Shown here piece after piece: positions 44,380-51,814 of a stretch of 51,814 nt of DNA. This DNA comes from Roseateles sp. (lineage in GTDB: Bacteria; Pseudomonadota; Gammaproteobacteria; Burkholderiales; Burkholderiaceae_C): contig JADMJQ010000044.1 in assembly GCA_018780415.1 (NCBI GenBank), positions 1-51,814 on the forward strand, written 5' to 3'. The translations under genes and the position numbers were made by a program. Numbering within the stretch: the stretch's first letter is position 1; every line of letters begins with the position of its first letter. The notes under the pieces are model-generated. The model saw only the letters and a program-made list of their open reading frames with translations. It ran no database searches and was not told the DNA's origin.

Positions 44380-45206
44380 ACAAACACGCCCTCGCGCAAC
44401 CATTTGGTCGCCACCCATTTTTCGCCCTCGCGCACCGGCGCGCCGCCATGCAGGCTTTGCGTCAGGGGGTCGGGTCTGTCGTAGCTGAAAAAGACCGCGT
44501 TGCCCTTGATCGGCGAAACGTCGAGCTTGATGTCCGGGAAGATCGTCGCACCGCCGGCGGCAGGCGTGTTCAGGTACATCACCAGCGTGGCCACGCGCTG
44601 GCCGCCACGCTTGAGAATGGCCGCCGCGCCATCCATCTTCGGATCGAAATAGTCATAGTGCGGCAAATACTCGGCACCGGGGCGGTAACGCAATACCTGC
44701 AGGCCTTCGCCATGATCGATCGGCCAGTTCATCAGCTTAGCCAGGCGCGCCTCAACCGTGCGGATCAGCTCGCTCTCGCCGCGCTCGAAAAACATGCCGT
44801 CGCTGGTGCGCGCCGGGTTGATCTCGCTGCCGCCCGCCGTCGTGGCGACCGTTTCCGAGCGTGCCAAACGGGCGGCCGCCGCGGCCACCATCGCATCGCA
44901 TTCCTCGTCCGACAACAGGCCACCCAACACCACGATGCGGGGCTGGCTGAGGGTGAGCAAGACCTTGACCTCATGCCCGTCAATGCTGAGCGTGGGGCGG
45001 GCGTCGGCCAGATCGAGTGTGGGCACACGGCTGGCGACCGTTGATCCACCCAGCGGCTCGTCCAGGGCCTGCACGGCCACGCTTTTCTGCCAGCCGCTGC
45101 TCAGCATGGCGGCCAGCACCTGCTCGCGATCGAAACCCTGCCCCAGCTGCTCCTGAATCCAGCTCCGCAGCTCGGGGCTGATGGCTTGTTGTTGAATGGC
45201 ACTCAT
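44376..45206 (-). CDS. 2OG-Fe(II) oxygenase, prolyl 4-hydroxylase-like
   Basis: A 276-aa non-haem iron dioxygenase. The C-terminal double-stranded beta-helix shows YRPGAEYLPHYDYFDP (HxD iron ligands), GNAVFFSY, and the distal iron His in SLHGGAPVREGEKWVATKWL, where the Lys binds 2-oxoglutarate. This is the pattern of prolyl 4-hydroxylase alpha-subunit-like proteins. The first 70 residues are an extra helical region with a UBA-like feel (IQEQLGQGFDREQVLAAMLS). The bacterial substrate is unknown; EF-Tu-type proline hydroxylation is known in some relatives. It overlaps the yaaA stop by ATGA. Confidence 0.88.
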   Translation of the reverse strand: MSAIQQQAISPELRSWIQEQLGQGFDREQVLAAMLSSGWQKSVAVQALDEPLGGSTVASRVPTLDLADARPTLSIDGHEVKVLLTLSQPRIVVLGGLLSDEECDAMVAAAAARLARSETVATTAGGSEINPARTSDGMFFERGESELIRTVEARLAKLMNWPIDHGEGLQVLRYRPGAEYLPHYDYFDPKMDGAAAILKRGGQRVATLVMYLNTPAAGGATIFPDIKLDVSPIKGNAVFFSYDRPDPLTQSLHGGAPVREGEKWVATKWLREGVFV

Positions 45207-45997
45207 AGACTCTTCTCTTGCACCTTGCGTCTGAATAGCAAACGCCCTGGCTCCGATAGAGCCGACTGAAAACTGTATCCCTCGGCCGCAAAATCATACA
45301 GCCCGGCCGGCGTATCAACCCGCTCGGTGATGGCGTAACGGGCCATCAAGCCACGGGCACGTTTGGCAAAAAAACTGATGACTTTGTACTGATCGTTCTT
45401 CCAGTCCTCAAACACACATTCGATCACACGCGGCTGCAGGCCCGGCCGATCGGCGGCGCGGAAATACTCCTGCGAGGCCAGGTTGACGATCACCGGTACC
45501 TGCGCTGCTGTCGCGCGCGCATTCAAGTGCTGCGCCAGCCGTTCACCCCAAAATTTGTACAGATTGGCGCCGGCCGGATTGGCCAAGCGGCTGCCCATCT
45601 CCAGCCGGTAGGGGCGGATCAGATCAAGCGGCCGCAGCACCCCATACAGCCCGGACAGAATCGCCAGATGCTCTTGCGCCCATTGCAGCTGCGGCGTGCT
45701 CAGCGTGTTGGCGGCCAAGCCCTCGTAAACGTCACCGTTGAAGGCCAGCACCGCCGGCTTGCTGTCGGCATGCGTGAAGCTCGGCCGCCAAGCCCGGAAG
45801 CGCGCCACATTCAGCTCGGCCAGCGCCTCCGACAAGCTCATCATGGCCGCGATATCGGCCGCCGTCTTCGGCTTGAGCAGCTTGATCAGCTCGCTGGATT
45901 GGCGCACAAACTGCGGCTGGCTGGCCAAATCCAGCAAGGCCGGCGGCGTCGGAGTTTCGTAGTCAAGCGACTTGGCGGGTGAGAGCAAATAGAGCAT
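45203..45997 (-). CDS. yaaA: Peroxide stress protein YaaA (DUF328)
   Basis: A 264-aa DNA-binding protein of the YaaA family, which limits intracellular iron and oxidative damage during hydrogen peroxide stress. MLYLLSPAKSLDYETPTPPA is the hallmark start. PAVLAFNGDVYEGL, LSGLYGVLRPLDLIRPYRLE-MG, ANLYKFWGERL and VISFFAKRARGLMARYAI are family signatures. The frame stays open upstream, but homology begins at ATG 45997. Coupled to the oxygenase gene after it. Confidence 0.95.
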   Translation of the reverse strand: MLYLLSPAKSLDYETPTPPALLDLASQPQFVRQSSELIKLLKPKTAADIAAMMSLSEALAELNVARFRAWRPSFTHADSKPAVLAFNGDVYEGLAANTLSTPQLQWAQEHLAILSGLYGVLRPLDLIRPYRLEMGSRLANPAGANLYKFWGERLAQHLNARATAAQVPVIVNLASQEYFRAADRPGLQPRVIECVFEDWKNDQYKVISFFAKRARGLMARYAITERVDTPAGLYDFAAEGYSFQSALSEPGRLLFRRKVQEKSL

Positions 45998-46041
45998 GGC
46001 CGCGATTGTCGCCGGCCTTTTCGCCACGCCAAGCCAAACCC

Positions 46042-46935
46042 TCAGCTCCGACGGCCTTTGAGCAGCAAAATCACACCCAGCAGCACCACCCCGGCCGCCG
46101 CCCATTCGAAGCCGCTGATGCGCTCGCCGGCGATGGCCACCCCCAGCAACATCGCGATCACCGGGTTGACGAAGGAGTAGCTGGTCGCCAGACCCGTTGG
46201 CGCCTCGGCCAGCAGCACCATATAGGCGTTGAAGCCGACCAGCGAGCCAAAGATCACCAGATAGACCCATGCACCAACCGCCAGCGGCTGCGGCGGCTAC
46301 GCCATGGCCTCGCCGCGCAACAGACTGATCAGCATCAGCACCACGCCACCGGCCAGCATCTCACTGGCAAAGCCCATGGCACCCGGCGCCAACGGAAAGA
46401 CCCGCTGAGATAACACGCTACCCAAGGACCAAGTCAGGCAGGCGATTGTGATCGCCAGCAAGCCGGCCGGCGAGGCGCTGAAGCCCTGGCCTTGCATCAG
46501 CAACAAGACGCCGCCCAAGCCGACCGCCATGCCGACCATCTCAAGCCTGCTCGGGATCACTTTCCAGAACAGATTCAAGGCCGCCGTCATCAAGGGAATC
46601 ACCGCGATGAAGGCCACCACCAGGCCCGAGCCCACGGTTTGTTCGGCGGTGGCCGTGAAGCCCATGCCGCCACCCAACATCAAAGCGCCGATCACGGTGG
46701 CATTCAGCCATTGACGCGGACCCGGCCAGGCGACACCACGCCAGCGCATCCATGCCGCCAGCAGCACACCGGCCGCCAAGAATCGGCTGCCCATCTGAAA
46801 AAACGGCGGGAAGCTGATCAGGGCATATTTGATCGCCAGATAGGTCGCGCCCCAGACCAGCCAGGTGGCGGCCAGACAGGCGATGACACGGGGGCTCAGG
46901 CGCTCAGAAGGCGCGGTGATGGTGGCTGTATTCAT
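46042..46935 (-). pseudogene. EamA/DMT-family exporter split by an in-frame amber codon
   Basis: A drug/metabolite transporter of the ten-TM EamA type (YedA-like). The first part, MNTATITAPSERLSPRVIAC to LLRGEAMA, covers about seven TM helices. TAG at 46,297-46,299 then interrupts, and the same frame continues without another change as PPQPLAVGAWVYLVIFGSLV to LLGVILLLKGRRS, the last three helices. Exactly one substitution (for example TGG or CAG to TAG) explains it. Either the gene was recently inactivated, or the base is a sequencing error. Restart at the GTG before IFGSL would give only a three-helix fragment. It is divergent from an Lrp gene that may be its regulator. Confidence 0.85.
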
Positions 46936-47043
46936 GGCCGCAATGGTAGGCAAAACAGCCCTGTTCCTGAATACAAGTTCAAAGGCAAACAGCCGCAAAA
47001 GAACTAACATCGACGGAATTCAGCCATTCCCGCCTTGAAAATC

Positions 47044-47562
47044 ATGGACAACCTCTTTGATCAGCATGACCACCGCATCCTGGCCGAACTGCAGGCCGAC
47101 GCTCGCCTGAGCATGGCCGAGCTGGGCCGCCGGGTCCACTTGAGCCAGCCGGCCGTCACCGAGCGGGTGCGAAAGCTGGAGGATCTGGGCGTGATCAGCG
47201 GCTACCAGGCCATCGTCAACAGCGCCAAACTGGGCTACGCGATCCGCGCGGTGGTTCGGGTCGGCCGCTGTGATGAGCCCCGGGTGCTGCGCGCGCTGGA
47301 GGCCAGCCCCGAGGTCTTGACCGCCTACAACGTGACCGGTGAAGACAGCTGGATTCTGGAAATCGCGGTGCGCGATGTCGCGCATCTGGAACAGGTGCTG
47401 CAGCGCTACTGCCAATTGGCCGAGACCTCCACCGCCATCATCCTCAAGGTCTTGCGCGAGCACGCGCCGCTACGGCCTGTTCCACCCGTCGGCGCCCCGC
47501 CCGTCATTGAGCCGGCGCCAAAGCAAAAGACCCGCCGCAGCGGGTCTTCCAAATTACTCTGA
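47044..47562 (+). CDS. Lrp/AsnC family transcriptional regulator
   Basis: A 172-aa regulator with an N-terminal winged helix (DQHDHRILAELQADARLSMA, recognition helix LSQPAVTERVRKLEDLGVI) and a RAM domain (VNSAKLGYAIRAVVRVGRCD, TAYNVTGEDSWILEIAVRDV). ATG 47044 is used; a TTG three codons earlier is in frame. The C-terminal 25 residues are a Pro-rich basic tail. It is divergent from the broken EamA exporter gene, a common pairing for amino-acid export control. Confidence 0.92.
   Translation: MDNLFDQHDHRILAELQADARLSMAELGRRVHLSQPAVTERVRKLEDLGVISGYQAIVNSAKLGYAIRAVVRVGRCDEPRVLRALEASPEVLTAYNVTGEDSWILEIAVRDVAHLEQVLQRYCQLAETSTAIILKVLREHAPLRPVPPVGAPPVIEPAPKQKTRRSGSSKLL
47527..47548. terminator. Hairpin inside the 3' end of the Lrp gene
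   Basis: AAGACCCGC (47527-47535) pairs with GCGGGTCTT (47540-47548). The stem lies within the last codons of the Lrp gene and 24 bases beyond the end of converging tolC, so it may act as a terminator for either. T-runs are short. Confidence 0.5.
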
Positions 47563-47571
47563 GCGACTGCC

Positions 47572-48921
47572 TTACTTGACCAACAACTCGTTGGTTGCGG
47601 CCACATCGGCCGGGGTCAACACGCCGGCGGCCTGGCGCAGCTTCAGGTTCAAGAGCACCGCCTCATAGCGGGCCTTGGCCAAATCGCGCTGGGTGGTGAA
47701 GAGCTGAGTCTGGGCATTCAAAACGTCCAGATTGACCCGCACACCGACCTTGAAACCCAGCTGCGTGGCATCCAGGGCCAGCTTGGTCGACGACTCCGCC
47801 GCCTCCAGCGCCTTGACCTGGGCGGCCTGCGACAAGGCACCGTAGAAGTTACTGCGCGTTCCCTCCGACACGCCGCGGCGCGCGTTGGCCAGGTCCTGGC
47901 GGGCTTTTTCTTCCAGCACCAGGGCTTCTTTGATGCGGTTTTGCGTGGCGCCGCCGGTGTAGAGCGGCAAATTCACCGACACGGCCAGATTGCCGCTGTT
48001 GGTGGTTCCCAGAATCTGCGAGCCATTGCCGCGTGCATTGACCGCACCCACGGTGCCGCTCAAATCAACCGTCAGGCCATCGGAGGCGCGCGCCTTGCCG
48101 GTTTCCAGCAGCGAGGAGTCAACGCCGATGCGGGCCTTGCGAATCTGCGGGTGCTGCTCTTCAGCCCGCTCGACCCAGGGTTCCACGGCGGGCGGCGTGA
48201 TGGCCGGCAGAGCCACCGGCAGCGCCAAGGCCTTGGGAACGACCGGCTTGCCGACCACATGGTTCAGCTTCAGGCGTTTGACGCGCAAATCATTGTCGGC
48301 GGCGATCTCGGCCGCGGTGGCCAGGTCGAACTTGGCCTGCGCTTCACGCGTATCGGTGATCGTGGTGGTGCCCACCTCGAAGTTACGTTTGGCCGAGGCC
48401 AACTGCTCGGCAAACGCCGTCCGGGCGGCTTGCGTCGTCGTCAAGGTGTCTTGCGCGCCCAGCACATCGAAATAGGCCTGCGCCAACCGCACGATCAAGT
48501 CCTGCTCGGCGGCCTCAAGATCGGCGGCCGCAATGTCCAGCCCCAGCCGCGCTTGCTCCACGGTCAGGCGGTTGCCCCTGTTGTAGAGCGAATAGCGGCC
48601 CGTCAAACCCGCTTGAAAGCTGCTCGCGCCGACCCAATCGCGCTTGGGCAGGTCGACCTGCTCATGTTTTGCCGAACCGCCCAGGCCCAGCGTCGGCTTC
48701 TCCAAGGCTTCGATCTGACCGACCCGGTACTGGGCCGAATCGGCCTGCGCACGGGCAGACAAATAGGTCGGATCAAAAGCGCGGGTCGCGTCATACAACT
48801 CCAGCAAGCTCTGCGCCTTGGCGCCGCCGGCGGCGCCGAAAGCCAGCAGCAGCGACACGCTCAAACCGGTCATGGAGCGGGTCAGTGAGCGGAGCGAATT
48901 AGGTGCGCGATGGTCTGACAT
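47572..48921 (-). CDS. tolC: TolC-family outer membrane efflux/secretion channel
   Basis: A 449-aa outer membrane channel for type I secretion and tripartite efflux. ATG 48921 is chosen because AGGAAG stands just upstream, ahead of a signal sequence ending GGAKA-QSLLELYDATRAFDPTYLS. This is the classic mature TolC start with the DP-x-Y motif. Two structural repeats of beta strand plus long coiled helices follow (ARLGLDIAAADLEAAEQDLI and TQLGFKVGVRVNLDVLNAQT). The length is typical. Downstream of a rhodanese gene and a methyltransferase gene, an order usual in Burkholderiales. Confidence 0.93.
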   Translation of the reverse strand: MSDHRAPNSLRSLTRSMTGLSVSLLLAFGAAGGAKAQSLLELYDATRAFDPTYLSARAQADSAQYRVGQIEALEKPTLGLGGSAKHEQVDLPKRDWVGASSFQAGLTGRYSLYNRGNRLTVEQARLGLDIAAADLEAAEQDLIVRLAQAYFDVLGAQDTLTTTQAARTAFAEQLASAKRNFEVGTTTITDTREAQAKFDLATAAEIAADNDLRVKRLKLNHVVGKPVVPKALALPVALPAITPPAVEPWVERAEEQHPQIRKARIGVDSSLLETGKARASDGLTVDLSGTVGAVNARGNGSQILGTTNSGNLAVSVNLPLYTGGATQNRIKEALVLEEKARQDLANARRGVSEGTRSNFYGALSQAAQVKALEAAESSTKLALDATQLGFKVGVRVNLDVLNAQTQLFTTQRDLAKARYEAVLLNLKLRQAAGVLTPADVAATNELLVK

Positions 48922-48995
48922 GAACTTCCTCGTTAGCAATTATTTATTTAGCATGGCCGCAGCGACAGCAGCAGCAACAGGCCCGGGCCATGAAC

Positions 48996-49325
48996 TCAAT
49001 ATCTCGGCACCGTCGGATCGGCTTCCAGCGACCACGCGTCGATACCACCGGCGAGGTTATAGACGCAATCGAAGCCGGCACGCTGCAGAAATGCGACGAC
49101 TTGCAGACTTCTTACCCCATGATGGCAATAACAGACGACGGGCTGCATGGCATCCAGCTCGCTGAAGCGCGCGGCGATCTGCCCCATCGGCAGCAAAACA
49201 TCGCGTACGCCCTCAAGGCGAATGCTGGCCAGCTGCGCCTCCCAAGGTTCGCGCACATCCAGCAGCAAGGGCGGCTGGCTGCTTGAGCAAAGTGCCAGCA
49301 GCTCGCCGGGGCCGATTTGCTGCAT
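48996..49325 (-). CDS. Rhodanese-like protein
   Basis: A 109-aa single-domain rhodanese, cytosolic. The N-terminal LLLDVREPWEAQLASI is the CH2A motif, and the active-site loop CYCHHGVRS carries the presumed catalytic Cys, followed by AGFDCVYNLAGGIDAWS. The loop length (six residues after Cys) fits sulfur transfer rather than phosphatase activity. The sulfur acceptor is unknown. It starts 5 bases after the methyltransferase stop, so it is co-transcribed with it. Confidence 0.92.
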   Translation of the reverse strand: MQQIGPGELLALCSSSQPPLLLDVREPWEAQLASIRLEGVRDVLLPMGQIAARFSELDAMQPVVCYCHHGVRSLQVVAFLQRAGFDCVYNLAGGIDAWSLEADPTVPRY

Positions 49326-49330
49326 CGCGC

Positions 49331-49984
49331 TCAGAAGCTGAATGCGCTGACCGGCGCAAAACCCTGCAAGCGCGGTGCGACGGTGTCGAACAAATTGCTG
49401 GTGCGGAAGTCCTGCTCGCCCACGCGCATGATCAGCTGCGCCCGCATCACCGGTTCGTCGCCGACGATGGCCGCCAGACGCCCGCCCAGCTTGAGTTGAC
49501 CCAGCAGCGCGGCCGGCACTTCGGCGACCGAGCCGGACAACAAGATCACATCAAACGGGCCTTCCGCCGCAAAGCCATTGGCGCCGTCTTGCTCACGCAC
49601 GACCACATTGGACACGCCGGCACGCTTGAGATTGGCGGCGGCAAAGGCCGCCAGTTCCGGGTTGATCTCGAGCGAAATCACTCGCTGCGCCCGGTGGCCC
49701 AGCAGTGCGGCCATGAAGCCGCTGCCGGCGCCAATCTCCAACACTTTTTCATGCCTGGCCACCTTGAGTTCTTGCAGCAACCTGGCCTCGACGCGCGGCA
49801 CCAACATGCACTGGCCGCCGGCCAAGGGGATTTCGACATCCATAAAAGCCAAGGCCTTGCAGCTAGGCGGCACAAAGTCTTCACGCTTGACCACCGCCAA
49901 CAGCTGCAACACACCGGCATCCAGCACATCCCAGGGCCGGATCTGCTGCTCGATCATGTTGAAGCGGGCTTGTTCGATATTCAT
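49331..49984 (-). CDS. Protein-L-isoaspartate O-methyltransferase-like
   Basis: A 217-aa SAM-dependent methyltransferase of the PIMT (pcm) family, which starts repair of isoaspartyl damage in ageing proteins. MNIEQARFNMIEQQIRPWDV is the typical opening. Motif I is VLEIGAGSGFMAALL, followed by VISLEINPELAAFAAANLKR and FDVILLSGS. Position just upstream of the tolC unit is conserved in this order, where such proteins are annotated as PIMT although the activity is seldom tested. AGGA stands at good spacing before the ATG. Confidence 0.88.
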   Translation of the reverse strand: MNIEQARFNMIEQQIRPWDVLDAGVLQLLAVVKREDFVPPSCKALAFMDVEIPLAGGQCMLVPRVEARLLQELKVARHEKVLEIGAGSGFMAALLGHRAQRVISLEINPELAAFAAANLKRAGVSNVVVREQDGANGFAAEGPFDVILLSGSVAEVPAALLGQLKLGGRLAAIVGDEPVMRAQLIMRVGEQDFRTSNLFDTVAPRLQGFAPVSAFSF

Positions 49985-50106
49985 ATCTATTCCTCAAGGA
50001 ATTATTGTTCCGTCAGGCGGGGATTCTAGGGCCTGCTAGCCGCTGCCCAGGCCCGGCAACGGACCCGGTGGCCCCGAGCCTCGATCGCCAGCTGTCAAGG
50101 CGTTCG

Positions 50107-50754
50107 TCACTGCAGGTCGGCCTTAGCAGGCGTGTTCAAGAGCCCGCGCAAAATCAAATCCATCTGCACCGCCAAGACGGCGGATGGGTCGATCGCGGGG
50201 CCATGCAATTTGCAAGCACCGAGCGAGTGCTGGTAAAGAATCATGTGCAATATCGGCCCCACCAAGACATGCACGGTCTCGGTCACCGGGACCGGGCGGA
50301 ATTCGCCGCTCTGGATGCCGCGCTCGATCAAGCTGCCGAGCAATTGGTGGGTGGGCAGCACCACTTCATCGACATAAAAGCGCGCCAACTCGGGGAAATT
50401 GCGCGCTTCGGCCATCATGATCTTGCTGATGCCGCCGGCCGTCCCCAAGCCCACCTGGCGCCACCATTCACCCATCACATGGCAGAGCAGCTCCGTCACC
50501 GAGCCCCGATGCTGAGCGGCAAGCGCGGCGGCCTCGGCGATGCGCGAAGACAGGTTCTCGCGCACCACGGCCTTGAACAACTCGTCTTTGCTTGGGTAGT
50601 AAAGATAGAGCGTGCCTTTGGAGACGCCGGCCAAGGCCGCCACCTCCTCCGCGCGTGTGGCGGCGAAACCTTTTTCAACAAACAAGGTCAAGGCAGCGGC
50701 CAGCAACTCCTGCGGGCGAGCCTCCTTGCGACGTTGACGTGGGGATGTACTCAA
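50107..50754 (-). CDS. TetR/AcrR family transcriptional repressor
   Basis: A 215-aa one-component regulator with start codon TTG at 50754. The N-terminal DNA-binding domain reads RPQELLAAALTLFVEKGFAA, then TRAEEVAALAGVSKGTLYLY-YPSKDELFKAVV, the standard TetR helix-turn-helix. The C-terminal ligand domain is of the AcrR/TetR_C type. The ligand is unknown. A 14-bp palindromic operator lies 17 bases before the start, so it probably represses itself. The nearby methyltransferase-rhodanese-tolC run on the same strand may also be under its control. Confidence 0.93.
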   Translation of the reverse strand: MSTSPRQRRKEARPQELLAAALTLFVEKGFAATRAEEVAALAGVSKGTLYLYYPSKDELFKAVVRENLSSRIAEAAALAAQHRGSVTELLCHVMGEWWRQVGLGTAGGISKIMMAEARNFPELARFYVDEVVLPTHQLLGSLIERGIQSGEFRPVPVTETVHVLVGPILHMILYQHSLGACKLHGPAIDPSAVLAVQMDLILRGLLNTPAKADLQ

Positions 50755-50770
50755 GTGCGGCTACAACTAA

Positions 50771-50784
50771 TGACCAATTGGTCA
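50771..50784. promoter_or_regulatory. TetR-family operator
   Basis: TGACCAATTGGTCA, a perfect 14-bp palindrome 17 bases upstream of the TetR gene, the form commonly bound by TetR autoregulators. Between it and the first GTTAGGC (51,019) I see no gene. Confidence 0.7.
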
Positions 50785-51018
50785 GTAATGTAGGCGAGGG
50801 TTCTGCGGGGGTCAACGGGGTCAGCGGTGAAATGCCGATGCCAGCGCTGCAATGATCGACATGGGCGGGCTTGAATAGCGAGGCTAGCGCGTGCTGGAGC
50901 TAGGTTTGGTGGAATCCGAAGTAAAAAAAGTGCGTGCACCGCCCATTCAGGGTCGGACCCGACGGCCATTCGATTGGTGCAGAACTGGGCGCTATAGTCA
51001 GCCCCGTGCATTGCGGTA

Positions 51019-51295
51019 GTTAGGCCGACCTATCGCTCTAAATCCAACAGTGGGGGAGAGAGGAGATGGGGGTCAACATTGACGTCTTCGGGGCTAGCAA
51101 ATGTTGATTTACCGCTAGTTTCTGCAACTCAATCGAGGTGCTGCCTTTGTCAATTTGTTATTCCTATACGAAGCCTCACTCAGAGCCTCGCAAAGCCAGT
51201 ATTCAAGGGGGCTCTGTCCGTTTTATCGCGTCGGATTTAGGGCGACAGTTTGCGGGCAATTGGCGACAAAACTGTCTGCCTACAACACGTTAGGC
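51019..51295 (+). mobile_element. Putative integron cassette with degenerate attC
   Basis: About 270 bases between two copies of the integron core site GTTAGGC (51,019-51,025 and 51,289-51,295). Soon after the first there is an AGGAG and ATG (51,066), but the frame closes after 13 codons (MGVNIDVFGASKC), so any cassette gene is broken. Before the second core site a hairpin (arms 51,238-51,251 and 51,269-51,282, GACAGTTT/AAACTGTC) with unpaired bases looks like the inner part of an attC, but its left core site is not recognisable. Evidence is weaker than for the next attC. Confidence 0.4.
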
Positions 51296-51329
51296 CGCAC
51301 AACTGAAATGCCGTGCCGAGATCGCAGCG

Positions 51330-51803
51330 TTGAATTCAACCCGAGCGCTGGTGTGCGACGTTCAATCCGTCGCGCAACTAGCCAGCCAAGAATCCAATAC
51401 CGACGTGGCCGTCCTTCGGCGTCACCGCAACTCGAAGCATCAGTTGGCTTCTGCGCGTCCTATGTTGGGCCGGTTGCGCATCGCAGGTCACTTGGCCAGT
51501 TGGTGGTTGGCGCTTCGCGCCGGCGTGCTGCACCGCGGAGTCAGTTCTTTGGTGCGGCCCTTGTTGCAGCATCGCACTTCATCGGTTAGCGTGGGCCGCA
51601 TGCCGCTCCGTCCAACGCCTGCGACGTGTCCTCCAAGGCCCTGCGCATTTGCCAGGCCCGTGTGCTCCTCACAAGTTGGTCGGGTAAGCGCACTTCCACC
51701 AGTGCGGCCTAACAGGTCGCTCAACCGGACCCATTGCGGCGTGCCGCCATTTGGGCTAGAAAACCCTAGCCCAAATGCCGCCACACCGCAACGGTCCGGT
51801 TAG
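51330..51803 (+). CDS. Doubtful cassette reading frame running into attC
   Basis: An open frame of 157 codons (TTG start) between the second GTTAGGC and the attC. The first part is low-complexity, with no recognised domain or ribosome binding site. The last 30 residues (PNRSLNRTHCGVPPFGLENP, then SPNAATPQRSG) are just the translated attC hairpin, an ending often seen in hypothetical proteins predicted from Burkholderiales cassettes. An overlapping frame 51,308-51,589 (93 aa) is equally possible. The cassette may be non-coding. Confidence 0.25.
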   Translation: MNSTRALVCDVQSVAQLASQESNTDVAVLRRHRNSKHQLASARPMLGRLRIAGHLASWWLALRAGVLHRGVSSLVRPLLQHRTSSVSVGRMPLRPTPATCPPRPCAFARPVCSSQVGRVSALPPVRPNRSLNRTHCGVPPFGLENPSPNAATPQRSG

Positions 51804-51814
51804 CTTCAACGTTA
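51707..51814 (+). repeat. Integron attC site, truncated by the window end
   Basis: R'' core GCCTAAC (51,707-51,713), L'' TCAACCGGACC (51,721-51,731), L' GGTCCGGTTA (51,793-51,802) and the first four bases (GTTA) of R' at the last positions. L'' has one extra C compared with L', the extrahelical base that sets attC orientation, so the array reads left to right. Between the L sites a near-perfect 26-bp stem (three mismatches) flanks the loop AAAAC. An IntI-type recombinase would act on the folded bottom strand. No intI gene is in the window. Confidence 0.8.

Noticed and set aside
50751-51011. An 86-codon minus-strand frame upstream of the TetR gene
   Set aside because: It covers the operator, has no ribosome binding site or recognisable domain, and reads as low-complexity intergenic sequence.

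Overview
The window is high-GC chromosomal DNA of a betaproteobacterium, most likely order Burkholderiales (Roseateles/Paucibacter/Rubrivivax-type relatives). This rests on gene content and order: uvrC-pgsA, hupB-tRNA-Val-ppiD, and tolC-rhodanese-isoaspartyl methyltransferase. It also rests on an EF-P carrying Arg32 beside earP, and on an integron-type attC hairpin at the right edge. Species-level placement is inference.

Region 1 (1-17.2 kb) is housekeeping. It holds the 5' part of ettA (minus), rhlE behind a terminator-like leader hairpin, and a tightly overlapped plus-strand operon: membrane beta-helix protein, atypical SDR, beta-CASP RNase-like MBL protein, MgtC/DUF4010 membrane protein, mnmC. 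A chemoreceptor with a sigma-28-type promoter, rpiA, a small one-TM protein under a perfect LexA box, a carotenoid oxygenase, a DUF2141 protein, a frameshifted DAHP synthase, pyrD and a CYTH protein follow.

Region 2 (17,308-34,106) is a 16.8-kb integrated element bounded by an exact 15-bp repeat formed by the 3' end of tRNA-His. It has a tyrosine integrase and repeated GTTCCCCT arm-type sites at both ends. A nearly uninterrupted minus-strand cascade encodes small proteins, an HNH nuclease, an AlpA-like HTH protein, a CHC2 zinc-finger protein, a RepA-like AAA ATPase and an iteron field. It continues with a TerS-like protein, a scaffold-like protein, a Bbp16-like capsid cement protein and a 1,891-aa polyvalent protein with an HEGGH motif. 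I see no large terminase, portal, major capsid, tail or lysis gene, yet no gene in it looks broken. I read it as a candidate phage satellite; a prophage with a clean deletion is the alternative.

Region 3 (34.1-50.8 kb) is housekeeping again: tRNA-His, ppiD, tRNA-Val, hupB, pgsA, a lipoprotein, uvrC, earP-efp, an AHAS-type enzyme divergent from an Lrp regulator, a prolyl-4-hydroxylase-like protein, yaaA, an EamA transporter gene split by an amber codon, a second Lrp regulator, tolC, a rhodanese, a PIMT-like methyltransferase and a TetR repressor with its operator.

Region 4 (51.0 kb to the end) looks like integron cassette DNA: two GTTAGGC core sites and a long attC hairpin that the window end cuts inside its last core site. 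No intI is present. All functional calls come from reading motifs by eye; no database search was run.
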